A stretch of 62,493 bases of DNA from Alphaproteobacteria bacterium. Its GTDB lineage: Bacteria > Pseudomonadota > Alphaproteobacteria > Micropepsales > Micropepsaceae. Position 1 is the stretch's first letter. The number at the start of each line of letters is the position of its first letter. The notes under the pieces are model-generated. The model had not been told where the DNA came from, ran no database searches, and was given only the letters and a program-made list of their open reading frames with translations. The stretch covers positions 1 through 62,493 of the forward strand of contig JAEUML010000289.1 in NCBI GenBank assembly GCA_016792785.1, in the 5' to 3' direction. Below are positions 43,385 to 51,610 of this stretch, in pieces. Made by a program: the position numbers and the translations under genes.

Positions 43385-45909
43385 GCCGCAAGCGCCTCGG
43401 CGCCGATATAGGATTTGATGGCCGACATCAGTTCTTCACGGTCGAACTTGCGCGCCAACGCATCGAACGAACCCAACGCGGCGTCGTCGCTGTCGGAGGC
43501 GAGTCCCACGACCGGCGTCTTCTTCCACTGCGGATCCTTCTTCACCCGCGAGGCGAAGCTGCGCCCGTCCATGCCGGGCATCTGGATGTCGCTGAGAATG
43601 AGGTCGAACGACTTGCCTTCCTCGAGCAGTTTGAGCGCGCTCTCGGCCGTCGCGGCTTCCGTCACCTGATAGCCGGCCGAGGCCAGCAACGGCGCCATCA
43701 TCGTGCGGAAGAACGGGCTGTCGTCGACGAGCAGCACCTGCCGCTTCGATGCCGGCGCCGTACGCGGCGAAAACCACGAACGGAACGCGTCGCTGACGTG
43801 GTAGGCGATATCGACGACTTCCGTCGCCTTGTCGCGCACGACGGCGGTGCCCAAAAGTCCGCTGTCGCCGGAGGCAAGCTCGACCTTGAGCGAGGCCTCG
43901 ACGATGTCGAGAATCTCTTCGACGGCGACGCCCACGGCCCGCTCGCCGTCGGTGAACACCAGCACGGGCTGGCCGCCTTGTTCGCGCAGACTCCCGACGA
44001 GCGAGGTCACGATCGGCATCAGGGCGCCGCGGTATTGCAGCACATGCCGTCCGTTCGACCGCTCGATCTTCGCGGCATCCACGACCTCAAGCCGCGTGAC
44101 CGCTCCAAGCGGCACCGCCTTCGGCTCCGTCGAACCCGCCCGGAACAACAGAAGCGCCTGTTTCACTTCGCCGTCCGCCACACGCGCCGACGCCGCTTCT
44201 TCCGCGGCACTGCGCGCCGCGACCTCGCCCGACACCGCCGCCGCGACGCCGTTCGGATCGAGAATCATGATGACGCTGCCGTCGCCCAGGATGGTATTTC
44301 CCGAATACATCGGGATTTCCTTCAGGATCGGGCTGACCGGTTTGACCACAATTTCGCCCGTGTCGAACACGGTGTCGACGACGATACCGAACGTGCGCCC
44401 GCCGGCCTGCGCGACCACGATGTAGGACTCGGCCGACGCCGCCTTGCCGTCGGTCGGCAGCTCCAGAACCTGCGCCAGGCTGAGCAGAGGCAACAGCCGG
44501 TCGCGCAGCCGCAGCACACATGTGTCGTTGATGCGTTCGATGCGCGTGTCCGTGCCTTCGACCGCGCGCACGAGCTCCATGACGCAGATCTGCGGGATGG
44601 CGAAGCGCATCCCCTGCACGCCCACGATCAGCGCCGAGACGATTGCCATCGTCAGCGGAATCTTGATCGCGAACGTCGTGCCTTGGCCCTCTTTCGACTT
44701 GAGCTCGATCGAACCGCCGATGAGTTCGATGTTCGAGCGCACGACGTCCATGCCGACGCCGCGGCCGGAAACGTTCGTGACCTTCGCCGCCGTCGAGAGC
44801 CCTGCGTGGAAGATGAAGCGATGAATCTGCGCCTCGCTCATGCGCGCGACATCGGCCTCGCTCGCCAAACCGTTCGCGATCACCTTCGCCTTGATCTTCT
44901 CGGTCGGCAGGCCCCGCCCGTCGTCGGCGATCTCGACGATGATGTGCCCGCCTTCATGGAACGCGCGCAGCGAAATCGTGCCGGTCTCGTTCTTGCCCGC
45001 CGCTTTGCGCTCGGCCGGCGTCTCAAGCCCGTGATCGCCCGAATTGCGGATCATGTGCGTGAGCGGATCCTTGATCAGCTCCAGCACTTGGCGGTCGAGC
45101 TCGGTCTCGGCCCCGTGCATCTGCAAGTCGATCTTCTTGCCGAGATCGTTGCCGATGTCGCGCACGATTCGCGGCAGCTTCGCCCAGGCATTGCCGATCG
45201 GCTGCATGCGCGTCTTCATGACGCTTTCCTGCAGCTCGGCCGTCACGTTCGAGAGGCGCTGCAGCGGCACCTTGAACTCGCTGTCGTTCAGGTGGCGCAC
45301 CATCTCGAGCAACTGATTGCGCGTGAGCACAAGCTCGCTCACCATCACGATCAGCTGTTCGATGACGTCGACGTTGACGCGGATCGACTGGTTGGCGACC
45401 GAGACCTCGCTGCCCTTTGCGGCGGGCTGCGCCGCGTCCGCCTTAGCGACCGGCGCCTGCGCGGGCTCCTCGGCCACGGCCTCCGCCTCGACCTTCGGCG
45501 CCGGAGCAGGCGCCGGCGCGCCTGCCTTGAGTTCGCCGGCTGCCGCCCGCTCGAGTTCGGCGATCAGCTCGCTGTCGTCGCCGGCAGGTTCGGCTTCCGT
45601 TTTTTCGATCTGCTCCAGGATTTCTTTGATGCGGTCGAGCGAGGTCAGGATCAGCGTCACCGCTTCGGGCGTGACCTGCACCACGCCGTCGCGGAATTTC
45701 CCGAGCACGTTCTCCGACGCGTGCGCGACCTTCTCCAGCCGCGGCAGACCGATAAACCCGCACGTTCCCTTGATCGTATGAACGAGGCGGAAAATCTTCT
45801 GCAGCACGTCCTTGTTGTTGGGATCGGCCTCGAGCTTCACCAACTCGCCGTCAACGACCGTCAGGCTCTCGCCCGATTCGGTCAGGAAGTCGCGTAACAG
45901 GTCATCCAT
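43381..45909 (-). CDS. cheA: Hybrid chemotaxis histidine kinase CheA with two CheW-like domains and a receiver
   Basis: 842 aa. Order: Hpt/P1 with phospho-His44 (RLVHTIKGTCGFIGL), an Ala/Pro linker around 130-170, dimerisation helices (SIRVNVDVIEQLIVMVSELVLTRNQL), the ATPase with N-box IRNSGDHGLE and GRGVGMDVVRSNIE, a first CheW-like domain (about 415-560), a second divergent CheW-like domain (about 575-710), and a C-terminal receiver from about 720 (VLLVDDSPFFR ... LILSDIQMPGMDG). No clear CheY-binding P2 is seen. CheAs of this build occur in alphaproteobacteria, where the receiver may act as a phosphate sink. Confidence 0.94.
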   Translation of the reverse strand: MDDLLRDFLTESGESLTVVDGELVKLEADPNNKDVLQKIFRLVHTIKGTCGFIGLPRLEKVAHASENVLGKFRDGVVQVTPEAVTLILTSLDRIKEILEQIEKTEAEPAGDDSELIAELERAAAGELKAGAPAPAPAPKVEAEAVAEEPAQAPVAKADAAQPAAKGSEVSVANQSIRVNVDVIEQLIVMVSELVLTRNQLLEMVRHLNDSEFKVPLQRLSNVTAELQESVMKTRMQPIGNAWAKLPRIVRDIGNDLGKKIDLQMHGAETELDRQVLELIKDPLTHMIRNSGDHGLETPAERKAAGKNETGTISLRAFHEGGHIIVEIADDGRGLPTEKIKAKVIANGLASEADVARMSEAQIHRFIFHAGLSTAAKVTNVSGRGVGMDVVRSNIELIGGSIELKSKEGQGTTFAIKIPLTMAIVSALIVGVQGMRFAIPQICVMELVRAVEGTDTRIERINDTCVLRLRDRLLPLLSLAQVLELPTDGKAASAESYIVVAQAGGRTFGIVVDTVFDTGEIVVKPVSPILKEIPMYSGNTILGDGSVIMILDPNGVAAAVSGEVAARSAAEEAASARVADGEVKQALLLFRAGSTEPKAVPLGAVTRLEVVDAAKIERSNGRHVLQYRGALMPIVTSLVGSLREQGGQPVLVFTDGERAVGVAVEEILDIVEASLKVELASGDSGLLGTAVVRDKATEVVDIAYHVSDAFRSWFSPRTAPASKRQVLLVDDSPFFRTMMAPLLASAGYQVTEAATAESALKLLEEGKSFDLILSDIQMPGMDGRSFASRVKKDPQWKKTPVVGLASDSDDAALGSFDALARKFDREELMSAIKSYIGAEALAA

Positions 45910-45954
45910 GCGCGTCAGTCCCAGATACTCGGCAGCACTGTTGTTCGCCGTTGG

Positions 45955-45969
45955 TTAATCAAGAATGAA
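45955..45969. promoter_or_regulatory. CtrA-box candidate (TTAA-N7-TGAA) upstream of cheA
   Basis: TTAA TCAAGAA TGAA matches 7 of 8 fixed bases. It lies 46 bases before cheA, between it and the receptor gene, and could drive an internal promoter. Confidence 0.35.
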
Positions 45970-45971
45970 CT

Positions 45972-47450
45972 TCATCGCGCGAGCGACAGCGCAGCCTTCT
46001 TCGTCGTCTCCGTCGCCGCATTCGCCTGCTTGATCGCCTCGGAGATGCTCACGATGTTGGACGCGATGCTGTTGACCGCCGAAGCCGCGCTTTGCATGTT
46101 CGCGGAGATGTCGCGCGTCACCGAACTCTGCTCCTCGACCGCGCTCGCCGTTCCCGACACGAAGTCCTTCACCTGCACGACCGATTCTTGGATTTGAGCC
46201 AAGGCGTTGATCACGTCGCCCGACACCGTCTGAACGCTCGAGATTTCCTTGTTGATCTGATCGGTGGCGTCGCTCGCTTGACGCGCCAGATTCTTGATCT
46301 CGTTGGCAACGACCGCAAAGCCCTTGCCGGCATCGCCCGCGCGCGCCGATTCGATGGTCGCGTTGAGCGCCAGAAGATTGATCTGGCTCGCAATGTCTTG
46401 GATAATTCCCACGATCGCGCCCATCGACTTGCTGGCCGCACCCAGCCGCTGCGCAGACTGATCCGCTGTTGAGGCGTGGCTGACCGTGCCGTTCACCGCC
46501 GCGAGCGACTTGTTCATGCTCTCCGAGATTTCGCGGATCGAAGCCGACAGCTCTTCCGCGCCCGTCGCAACACTGTTGACGTTCGCCGACGACTGCGCGG
46601 CCGCGCTCGACGCGCTGGTCGCCTGCTCCTCGGCGCTGCGCACCGCGCCGTCGATTGCGCCGACGTTCTCATCGATCAGTTTGCGCACGTTCGCCAAGAG
46701 CTCGATCTGCGCCGAAATGTCGGTGGCGAACTTCACGACTTTGAACGGCCTGCCGTTCATGTCCAGAATCGGGTTGTAGGACGCCTGAATCCAGACCTCC
46801 TTGCCGCCCTTGCCAAGGCGCTTGTACTGCGCCGCCTGATACTCCCCGCGCGCCAGCGACCGCCAGAATTCGGCGTATTCCCCGGAGTTCCGGTAGGCCG
46901 GGTCGACGAACATCGAATGGTGACGACCCTTCACCTCGTCAAGCGTATAGCCCATCACCGACAGGAAGTTCTCGTTCGCCGTGATGATCTTGCCGTCGAG
47001 TTCGAATTCGATGACGGCTTGCGCCTTGCCGATCGCAGCGATCTGCCCGTTCAGGTCCGCGTAGATGAGTTTTTGCTTCGTCGTGTCGGTCGCGAACTTG
47101 ACGACTTTGTAAACCTTTTGCTCGCGGTCCAAGACCGGGTTGTAGGACGCCTGAATCCAAATCTCGCGCCCGCCCTTGCCGAACCGCTTGAACTCCGCGG
47201 CCTGGAATTCACCGCGCTGAAGCTTCTGCCAGAACGCGCCGTACTCTGGAGAATTACGATAGACCGGATCGACGAACATGCCGTGATGCTGACCCCGAAT
47301 CTCGTCGAGCGAATAGCCCATCGCGCCCAGAAAATTCTGATTGGCGGTAAGGATCGTGCCGTCCGGCTTGAACTCGATCACCGCCTGCGACCGCGACACG
47401 GCGTCGAGCGTGGCTTTGGCATCGTCGAAGCGGTTGAAACCGAGATTCAT
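45972..47450 (-). CDS. Soluble PAS-PAS methyl-accepting chemotaxis protein
   Basis: 492 aa from the ATG at 47450 with GGGAGAG upstream; the longer frame crosses a CtrA box and was dropped. It has no membrane segment. Two PAS domains (about 10-125 and 132-247) are near-duplicates, sharing VIEF-x-DG-x-I-x-TAN-x-NFL and KVVKFATD. A coiled signalling domain follows with the hairpin tip [35 protein letters not shown]. The build resembles BdlA of Pseudomonas and Aer-like energy sensors. First gene of the che operon, with a perfect CtrA box 72 bp upstream. Confidence 0.92.
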   Translation of the reverse strand: MNLGFNRFDDAKATLDAVSRSQAVIEFKPDGTILTANQNFLGAMGYSLDEIRGQHHGMFVDPVYRNSPEYGAFWQKLQRGEFQAAEFKRFGKGGREIWIQASYNPVLDREQKVYKVVKFATDTTKQKLIYADLNGQIAAIGKAQAVIEFELDGKIITANENFLSVMGYTLDEVKGRHHSMFVDPAYRNSGEYAEFWRSLARGEYQAAQYKRLGKGGKEVWIQASYNPILDMNGRPFKVVKFATDISAQIELLANVRKLIDENVGAIDGAVRSAEEQATSASSAAAQSSANVNSVATGAEELSASIREISESMNKSLAAVNGTVSHASTADQSAQRLGAASKSMGAIVGIIQDIASQINLLALNATIESARAGDAGKGFAVVANEIKNLARQASDATDQINKEISSVQTVSGDVINALAQIQESVVQVKDFVSGTASAVEEQSSVTRDISANMQSAASAVNSIASNIVSISEAIKQANAATETTKKAALSLAR

Positions 47451-47521
47451 GCTACTCTCCCTTGGACCCTGCAGCCGCACGGCACACAGTTGCTTGAAAA
47501 TCCAAACTGGAGCGCCGGGGG

Positions 47522-47536
47522 TTAACAAGAACTTAA
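47522..47536. promoter_or_regulatory. Perfect CtrA box (TTAA-N7-TTAA) upstream of the chemotaxis operon
   Basis: TTAA CAAGAAC TTAA, all eight fixed bases matching, lies 72 bases before the first gene of the che operon. It implies direct control of chemotaxis genes by CtrA. Confidence 0.75.
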
Positions 47537-47614
47537 TTACCCCGTGGTCAGAAGTATTTACGCGAAAATACACAAACTAGAGCGGGCTACGCGCAAGTAC
47601 ACTTCCGGAGTGCT

Positions 47615-47663
47615 TAAGCAAAAAAGAGAGAGCTGCACCACGAATAACATGGCGCAGCTCTCT
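47615..47663 (-). terminator. Intrinsic terminator of the HemAT-like gene
   Basis: On the minus strand AGAGAGCTGC pairs with GCAGCTCTCT (plus-strand arms 47627-47636 and 47654-47663), followed by TCTCTTTTTTG. It ends the receptor transcript before the che operon promoter. Confidence 0.88.
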
Positions 47664-47689
47664 GACTTGAGAATATTCTTGGCCTAATC

Positions 47690-49057
47690 TTACGCCGCGC
47701 GGGCGCGATCCAGGAACGTTTTGACCTGCTGGCCCAGCACGTCTGACTGCTTGCCGATTTCCTCCGACGTCGCGAGCAGTTGTGCGGCGGCGGCGCCCGT
47801 GGCCCCTGCCGCTTGGCTGACGCCCGTGATGTTGGCCGAAACCTCCTGCGTGCCCTTCGCCGCTTCCTGAACGTTGCGCGCGATCTCCTGCGTCGAGGCG
47901 CGCTGTTCTTCGACCGCCGAAGCGACCGCCGTCGAGATTTCACTGATCTTGCCGATCGTCTTGCCGATCGTTTGGATCGCGTTGACCGTGTCGCTCGTCG
48001 CACCTTGGATAGCGCCGACAAGCTGTCCGATTTCCTCGGTCGCCTTGGCGGTCTGATTGGCGAGGTTCTTGACCTCGGACGCGACGACCGCAAAGCCCTT
48101 GCCCGCCTCGCCCGCGCGCGCCGCCTCGATCGTGGCGTTGAGCGCCAAAAGATTGGTCTGCGAGGCGATGTCGCTGATCAGTTTGACGACGTCGCCGATC
48201 TTCTGCGCCGCCTCGGCCAGGCCGCGAACCTTCGTGTCGGCCTTCCCCGCCTCATCGACGGCGCCTTGGCCCGCCTTCATGGACTCGCTCATTTGGCGGC
48301 TGATTTCGCTGATCGAGGCCGCAAGCTCCTCGCTCGCCGACGCCACCGTCTGCACGTTCGAAGACGCTTCTTCCGACGCCGCAGCGACCGCATTCGCCTG
48401 ATGGCTTGTCTCTTCCGCCGCCGCCGACATCGACTGCGACTGGGCCTGTATGCCCTTGGCCGCACCCGCCACGGATCGGATCACTTCCTTCATCGTGTTG
48501 TCGAAATCGTTGATCGCCGCCTCGAGCGCCGTCTGGCGCTTCTGCCGCTCCGCCAATAGGCCTTCTTGGTAGACGGAGATGGCGATTTCCATGTCCATCA
48601 GCACCGCCGTGTTGACCGCTCCGACAACTTCCGCACAGCGCTGCGCGTTGCGGTAGTTCGCCGTTGCGATTTCCGCGAGCCGGTTCAGCACCAGCAGATA
48701 TCCGCCGATGTACCACCGCGGGTCGAGACCGATCCGCGCATGCGTCATGCCGATCGTCCGCACGCCGTGCATATAGGCCTCGTCGAACGTGCCGGAGAAC
48801 AACCGCTGCCAATGGCTGCCCTGCGCCATCTTAAGCCGCGGAATCTGGTTGCCGACCATGCTGGAAAGCTGCGGCACCATGGCGACGTGGTTGTAGAACG
48901 CGTCGAGGATTTCGGGGAGCTTCGGCTCTACCAGCTTCCAGAACTCGCGAAGCGCCACGCCGGTCTTGTCAGTGACGCGCATGAAGCGCAGACGACCCTC
49001 ACGGTCGAGGGATGTCGAACCGGACGACGCATGTCCAGCGGAAGAAAAGGCATTCAT
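47690..49057 (-). CDS. HemAT-like globin-coupled chemotaxis receptor
   Basis: 455 aa, no membrane segments. The N-terminal protoglobin domain (about 22-175) includes [22 protein letters not shown] and [23 protein letters not shown], whose His is the expected proximal heme ligand. The MCP domain follows from about 200, with the tip [45 protein letters not shown]. Such proteins bind O2 and direct aerotaxis. It lies between chpT and the che operon on the same strand and has its own terminator. A one-mismatch CtrA box is 200 bp upstream. Confidence 0.93.
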   Translation of the reverse strand: MNAFSSAGHASSGSTSLDREGRLRFMRVTDKTGVALREFWKLVEPKLPEILDAFYNHVAMVPQLSSMVGNQIPRLKMAQGSHWQRLFSGTFDEAYMHGVRTIGMTHARIGLDPRWYIGGYLLVLNRLAEIATANYRNAQRCAEVVGAVNTAVLMDMEIAISVYQEGLLAERQKRQTALEAAINDFDNTMKEVIRSVAGAAKGIQAQSQSMSAAAEETSHQANAVAAASEEASSNVQTVASASEELAASISEISRQMSESMKAGQGAVDEAGKADTKVRGLAEAAQKIGDVVKLISDIASQTNLLALNATIEAARAGEAGKGFAVVASEVKNLANQTAKATEEIGQLVGAIQGATSDTVNAIQTIGKTIGKISEISTAVASAVEEQRASTQEIARNVQEAAKGTQEVSANITGVSQAAGATGAAAAQLLATSEEIGKQSDVLGQQVKTFLDRARAA

Positions 49058-49256
49058 CGAAGTTACCCCTGCTCGGTCGAAAGGCGGCAGACTGATCTGA
49101 TGCCGAACGCCCCCCGTATGGACCCCCGGGGACGACCGGCCCGTTCATGGCCGCGAATCACAAAACGGATTTGCAGAGTCCCGGACTGCACAAAGATCGG
49201 TCAAGCGCGCGCGGGTAAAAACAACTGCGCGTTGCGCGACAAGCGCATTATCCGTG

Positions 49257-49271
49257 TTTACAACTTGTTAA
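49257..49271. promoter_or_regulatory. CtrA-box candidate (TTTA-N7-TTAA) upstream of the HemAT-like gene
   Basis: TTTA CAACTTG TTAA matches 7 of 8 fixed bases. It lies between the chpT stop and the receptor start, 200 bases from the latter. Confidence 0.4.
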
Positions 49272-49282
49272 GCAGCCGAGCG

Positions 49283-49996
49283 CTAACCGCGTCGTTCGAA
49301 CCGCGTCTCGAAGCGCACTGTGTCCCCTTCATGCCAGTGCAGAATTTCGCCGCCGAGTTTCTTCGCAAGCAGTGCCGTGATGAACGGCGCGATCGTGCGT
49401 CCGGTTAGGTCTTCGTGCGGCGTCTTGAGCGCGAGCCCTTCCTTGATATCTGTCGCGAGATTGGCCTTAAGCCCCTTCGCGGTGATCGAAACGTTGAGTG
49501 CGTGGCGCCCCTGCTCGACCTTGACGGTCAGCAGCCCGCCGCGCGGGATGCAATCGGCCCCAAGCGCCGAGAGGTTCAACAAGACGCGGATGATTTCCTT
49601 GTCGACGGCGATCGGTGGCGCCTGCCAGTCCAGTTTCGCCTTGCCCGCGCGGAAGAACTCTGCCGCCACCTGCCCCACTTCGCGCAAGTCGATCTCCGCC
49701 CCCGCCGAACCCATCGCGCCGAACGCAAGCCGCGCGAACAGGAGCCGCGCCTTCGCCTGGCCGACGCTGTGCTCGATCAGGCGCATCGCGTGCGCCCGCA
49801 TCTCCGCGTCTTCCTCGTCGGCCAGAATCTCCAAACCGTTCGAGATCGCCGCCACCGGACTGATCAGGTCGTGGCACACACGCGAAACGAGCAGTGCGCC
49901 GAGATCGAGCTCGCTGGTCGGTTGCTTGGGTGAATCTTGAGGCAGCGGATTTGTCCCGGCGGCCAATGACAGATATTCTGAGTGTGCGCGTTGCAT
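49283..49996 (-). CDS. chpT: Histidine phosphotransferase ChpT
   Basis: 237 aa from the ATG at 49996. ChpT passes phosphate from the hybrid kinase CckA to CtrA (and CpdR). The dimerisation hairpin carries the phospho-His: LDLGALLVSRVCHDLISPVAAISNGLEIL, with His42. The C-terminal part is a degenerate ATPase-like domain (EIIRVLLNLSALGADCIPRGGLLTVKVEQ...). The upstream extension to 50185 runs through a CtrA box and the divergent gene, so it is rejected. No cckA is in the window. Confidence 0.93.
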   Translation of the reverse strand: MQRAHSEYLSLAAGTNPLPQDSPKQPTSELDLGALLVSRVCHDLISPVAAISNGLEILADEEDAEMRAHAMRLIEHSVGQAKARLLFARLAFGAMGSAGAEIDLREVGQVAAEFFRAGKAKLDWQAPPIAVDKEIIRVLLNLSALGADCIPRGGLLTVKVEQGRHALNVSITAKGLKANLATDIKEGLALKTPHEDLTGRTIAPFITALLAKKLGGEILHWHEGDTVRFETRFERRG

Positions 49997-50019
49997 CAAT
50001 CTAAACCACCCAATTCCGC

Positions 50020-50034
50020 TTAAGAAACGCTTAA
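50020..50034. promoter_or_regulatory. Perfect CtrA box (TTAA-N7-TTAA) between chpT and the DUF3553 gene
   Basis: TTAA GAAACGC TTAA matches all eight fixed bases; the surrounding GCTTAAGAAACGCTTAAGC is almost a repeat. It lies 24 bases before chpT and 20 before the DUF3553 gene, so CtrA could act on both. Confidence 0.75.
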
Positions 50035-50053
50035 GCGCGAGACGCTCGGTCCC

Positions 50054-50257
50054 ATGGCGAAGCACGAATCTTTGGCGAGCATGCTCGAACCCGGACAATA
50101 TGTCGTGCTCGAAGGGGCCGACGACTGGGGATTGGGCCAGATTCAATCGGTCGCCGGCGAACGAGTGACCGTCAACTTCGAACATGCGGGAAAGCGTGTG
50201 ATCAACCTGAAAAACGCGAACTTGAACACCGTCGATCCCGCAGGACGCGCATCATGA
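50054..50257 (+). CDS. DUF3553 small protein
   Basis: 67 aa. One domain: LEPGQYVVLEGADDWGLGQIQSVAGERVTVNFEHAGKRVINLKNANL. The DWGLGQ-Q--x-G-x-V-VNF-x-AGKxVI pattern is that of DUF3553, a small beta-rich fold resembling the RNA-polymerase-binding (CarD/Tudor-like) type. In alphaproteobacteria it is often next to chpT. Its last four bases overlap the cysQ start (ATGA). Function unknown. Confidence 0.8.
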   Translation: MAKHESLASMLEPGQYVVLEGADDWGLGQIQSVAGERVTVNFEHAGKRVINLKNANLNTVDPAGRAS

Positions 50258-51039
50258 CCGCAAACCTCTCGCCGGACGCGCGCGCACTCCTGCTCGCGCA
50301 CATGGTCGAAATTGCGCGCGATGCGGGTGCCTTGGTTATGCGTCACTATGCGGGCGCCGTGGAGCGTCGCGAGAAGGCCGACAAATCGCCCGTCACGGTT
50401 GCGGACGAGGAAGCCGAACAGCTGATCCTGGCCCGCCTCGCCGACGTTGCGCCGGGCACGCCGGTTGTCGCCGAAGAAAGCGTCGCAGCCGGCAAGCGGC
50501 CGGACGTTTCGGGCGGCGTGTTCTTCCTTGTCGATCCCTTGGACGGCACGAAGGAATTCCTAAGCCGCAACGGCGAGTTCACGGTCAATATCGCGCTCGT
50601 CGAGCACGGCGTGCCCACTGCAGGCGTCGTCTTCGCGCCCGCCGTCGGGCGCTTGTTCTCGGGCGCGAACGCCAAGGCGTTCGAAGAACGCGGCGGCAAA
50701 CCCGTCGCCATCGCCACGCGCGGCATTCCGGCCGACGGCATGGTCGCCATCGCAAGCCGCAGCCACCGCGACCGCCTGACGGACGAGTACCTCGCGCACT
50801 ATCCGATCCGCGACCTCATCGCCGCCGGCTCCTCGCTCAAATTCTGTGTCATCGCCGCCGGCGAAGCCGACATCTATCCGCGCCACGGACAGACGATGGA
50901 ATGGGACACCGCCGCCGGCCACGCCGTGCTCGCCGCCGCAGGCGGCCGCGTCACGCGCCTCGACGGAAAAACGCCGCTCGTCTACGGCAACGCGAAAGAG
51001 AAATTCGCAAACCCAAGCTTCGTCGCCTGGGGCCGCTGA
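50254..51039 (+). CDS. cysQ: 3'(2'),5'-bisphosphate nucleotidase CysQ
   Basis: 261 aa. Hydrolyses PAP to AMP in sulfur assimilation and may also cleave inositol phosphates. Metal motifs: Asp in PVTVADEEAEQLI, Glu-Glu in VVAEESVA, DPLDGTKEF (the inositol-monophosphatase signature), and the C-terminal WDTAAGHAVLAAAGGRV. Coupled to the DUF3553 gene. It links to the sulfate operon at 32-37 kb in function but not in transcription. Confidence 0.93.
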   Translation: MTANLSPDARALLLAHMVEIARDAGALVMRHYAGAVERREKADKSPVTVADEEAEQLILARLADVAPGTPVVAEESVAAGKRPDVSGGVFFLVDPLDGTKEFLSRNGEFTVNIALVEHGVPTAGVVFAPAVGRLFSGANAKAFEERGGKPVAIATRGIPADGMVAIASRSHRDRLTDEYLAHYPIRDLIAAGSSLKFCVIAAGEADIYPRHGQTMEWDTAAGHAVLAAAGGRVTRLDGKTPLVYGNAKEKFANPSFVAWGR

Positions 51040-51050
51040 AACTCCTTAGC

Positions 51051-51110
51051 CCTTCTCCCGCTTGCGGGAGAAGGTGGATCGCGGCGAAGCCGCGAGACGG
51101 ATGAGGGGAC
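51051..51110. repeat. REP-like element with two hairpins
   Basis: CCTTCTCCCG/CGGGAGAAGG (51051-51060 and 51065-51074, loop CTTG) is followed by CGCGGC-GAA-GCCGCG (51080-51094) and AGACGGATGAGGGGAC. The tail is 15/16 identical to 206-221. It lies between the convergent cysQ and nfeD genes, as dispersed palindromes usually do. Confidence 0.85.
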
Positions 51111-51123
51111 ACCGCGCTAACGC

Positions 51124-51573
51124 TCAAGCCTGTTTCACCTTCAGCAACGTCGACTCCGCCGCCACGATTTCGACCCGCGTGCCGGCGGCAAGGTCGCTGC
51201 CGTCGACCGATTGCGCCGACCAGCGCGTGTCGCCGACGGTGACCGCGCCCTGACCGTGATGGAAGTCTTCTGCGACCGTCGCCGTGCGCCCGACCAATTG
51301 ATCCGTCCGCTGATTTAGCCCCGCGACCGGCAAGCGCGCCGCCTGGGGCAAGTAGTGCGACACGACCACCAGCACGACCGACAACACCGCAAAGATCGCG
51401 AGCTGCAGCGCCCAATCGCCGATGAAGAATGCGGCGATCCCCGTCGCCACAGCGGCGATGCCAGGCCAAATCAAGTACTGCGTCGGCATCACCATCTCTA
51501 TGCCGATGAGAAGCGCCGCGAGCGCAAACCAATGAAAAGGCCCGACCTCGAGCAACAATGCGCCGAAATCCAT
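51124..51573 (-). CDS. NfeD-family membrane protein
   Basis: 149 aa. Two to three membrane segments in the first 75 residues (FHWFALAALLIGIEMVMPTQYLIWPGIAAVATGIAAFF...LAIFAVLSVVLVVVS), then the soluble OB-like NfeD domain (about 88-149, LVGRTATVAEDFHHGQGAVTVGDTRWSAQS). NfeD proteins partner with stomatin-type SPFH proteins, and the stomatin gene is directly upstream. They probably act together in membrane quality control or microdomains. Confidence 0.9.
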   Translation of the reverse strand: MDFGALLLEVGPFHWFALAALLIGIEMVMPTQYLIWPGIAAVATGIAAFFIGDWALQLAIFAVLSVVLVVVSHYLPQAARLPVAGLNQRTDQLVGRTATVAEDFHHGQGAVTVGDTRWSAQSVDGSDLAAGTRVEIVAAESTLLKVKQA

Positions 51574-51610
51574 GAACGTCCCCTCCCGCCTGAGCGGTTG
51601 ATCCTACAGC

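Noticed and set aside
47491-47504. GGCACACAGTTGC before the PAS-PAS receptor as a sigma54 promoter
   Set aside because: The spacing is nine bases and it is on the strand opposite to the gene.
49997-50185. N-terminal extension of ChpT
   Set aside because: It would read through the perfect CtrA box and the start of the DUF3553 gene, and its sequence is unlike ChpT proteins.
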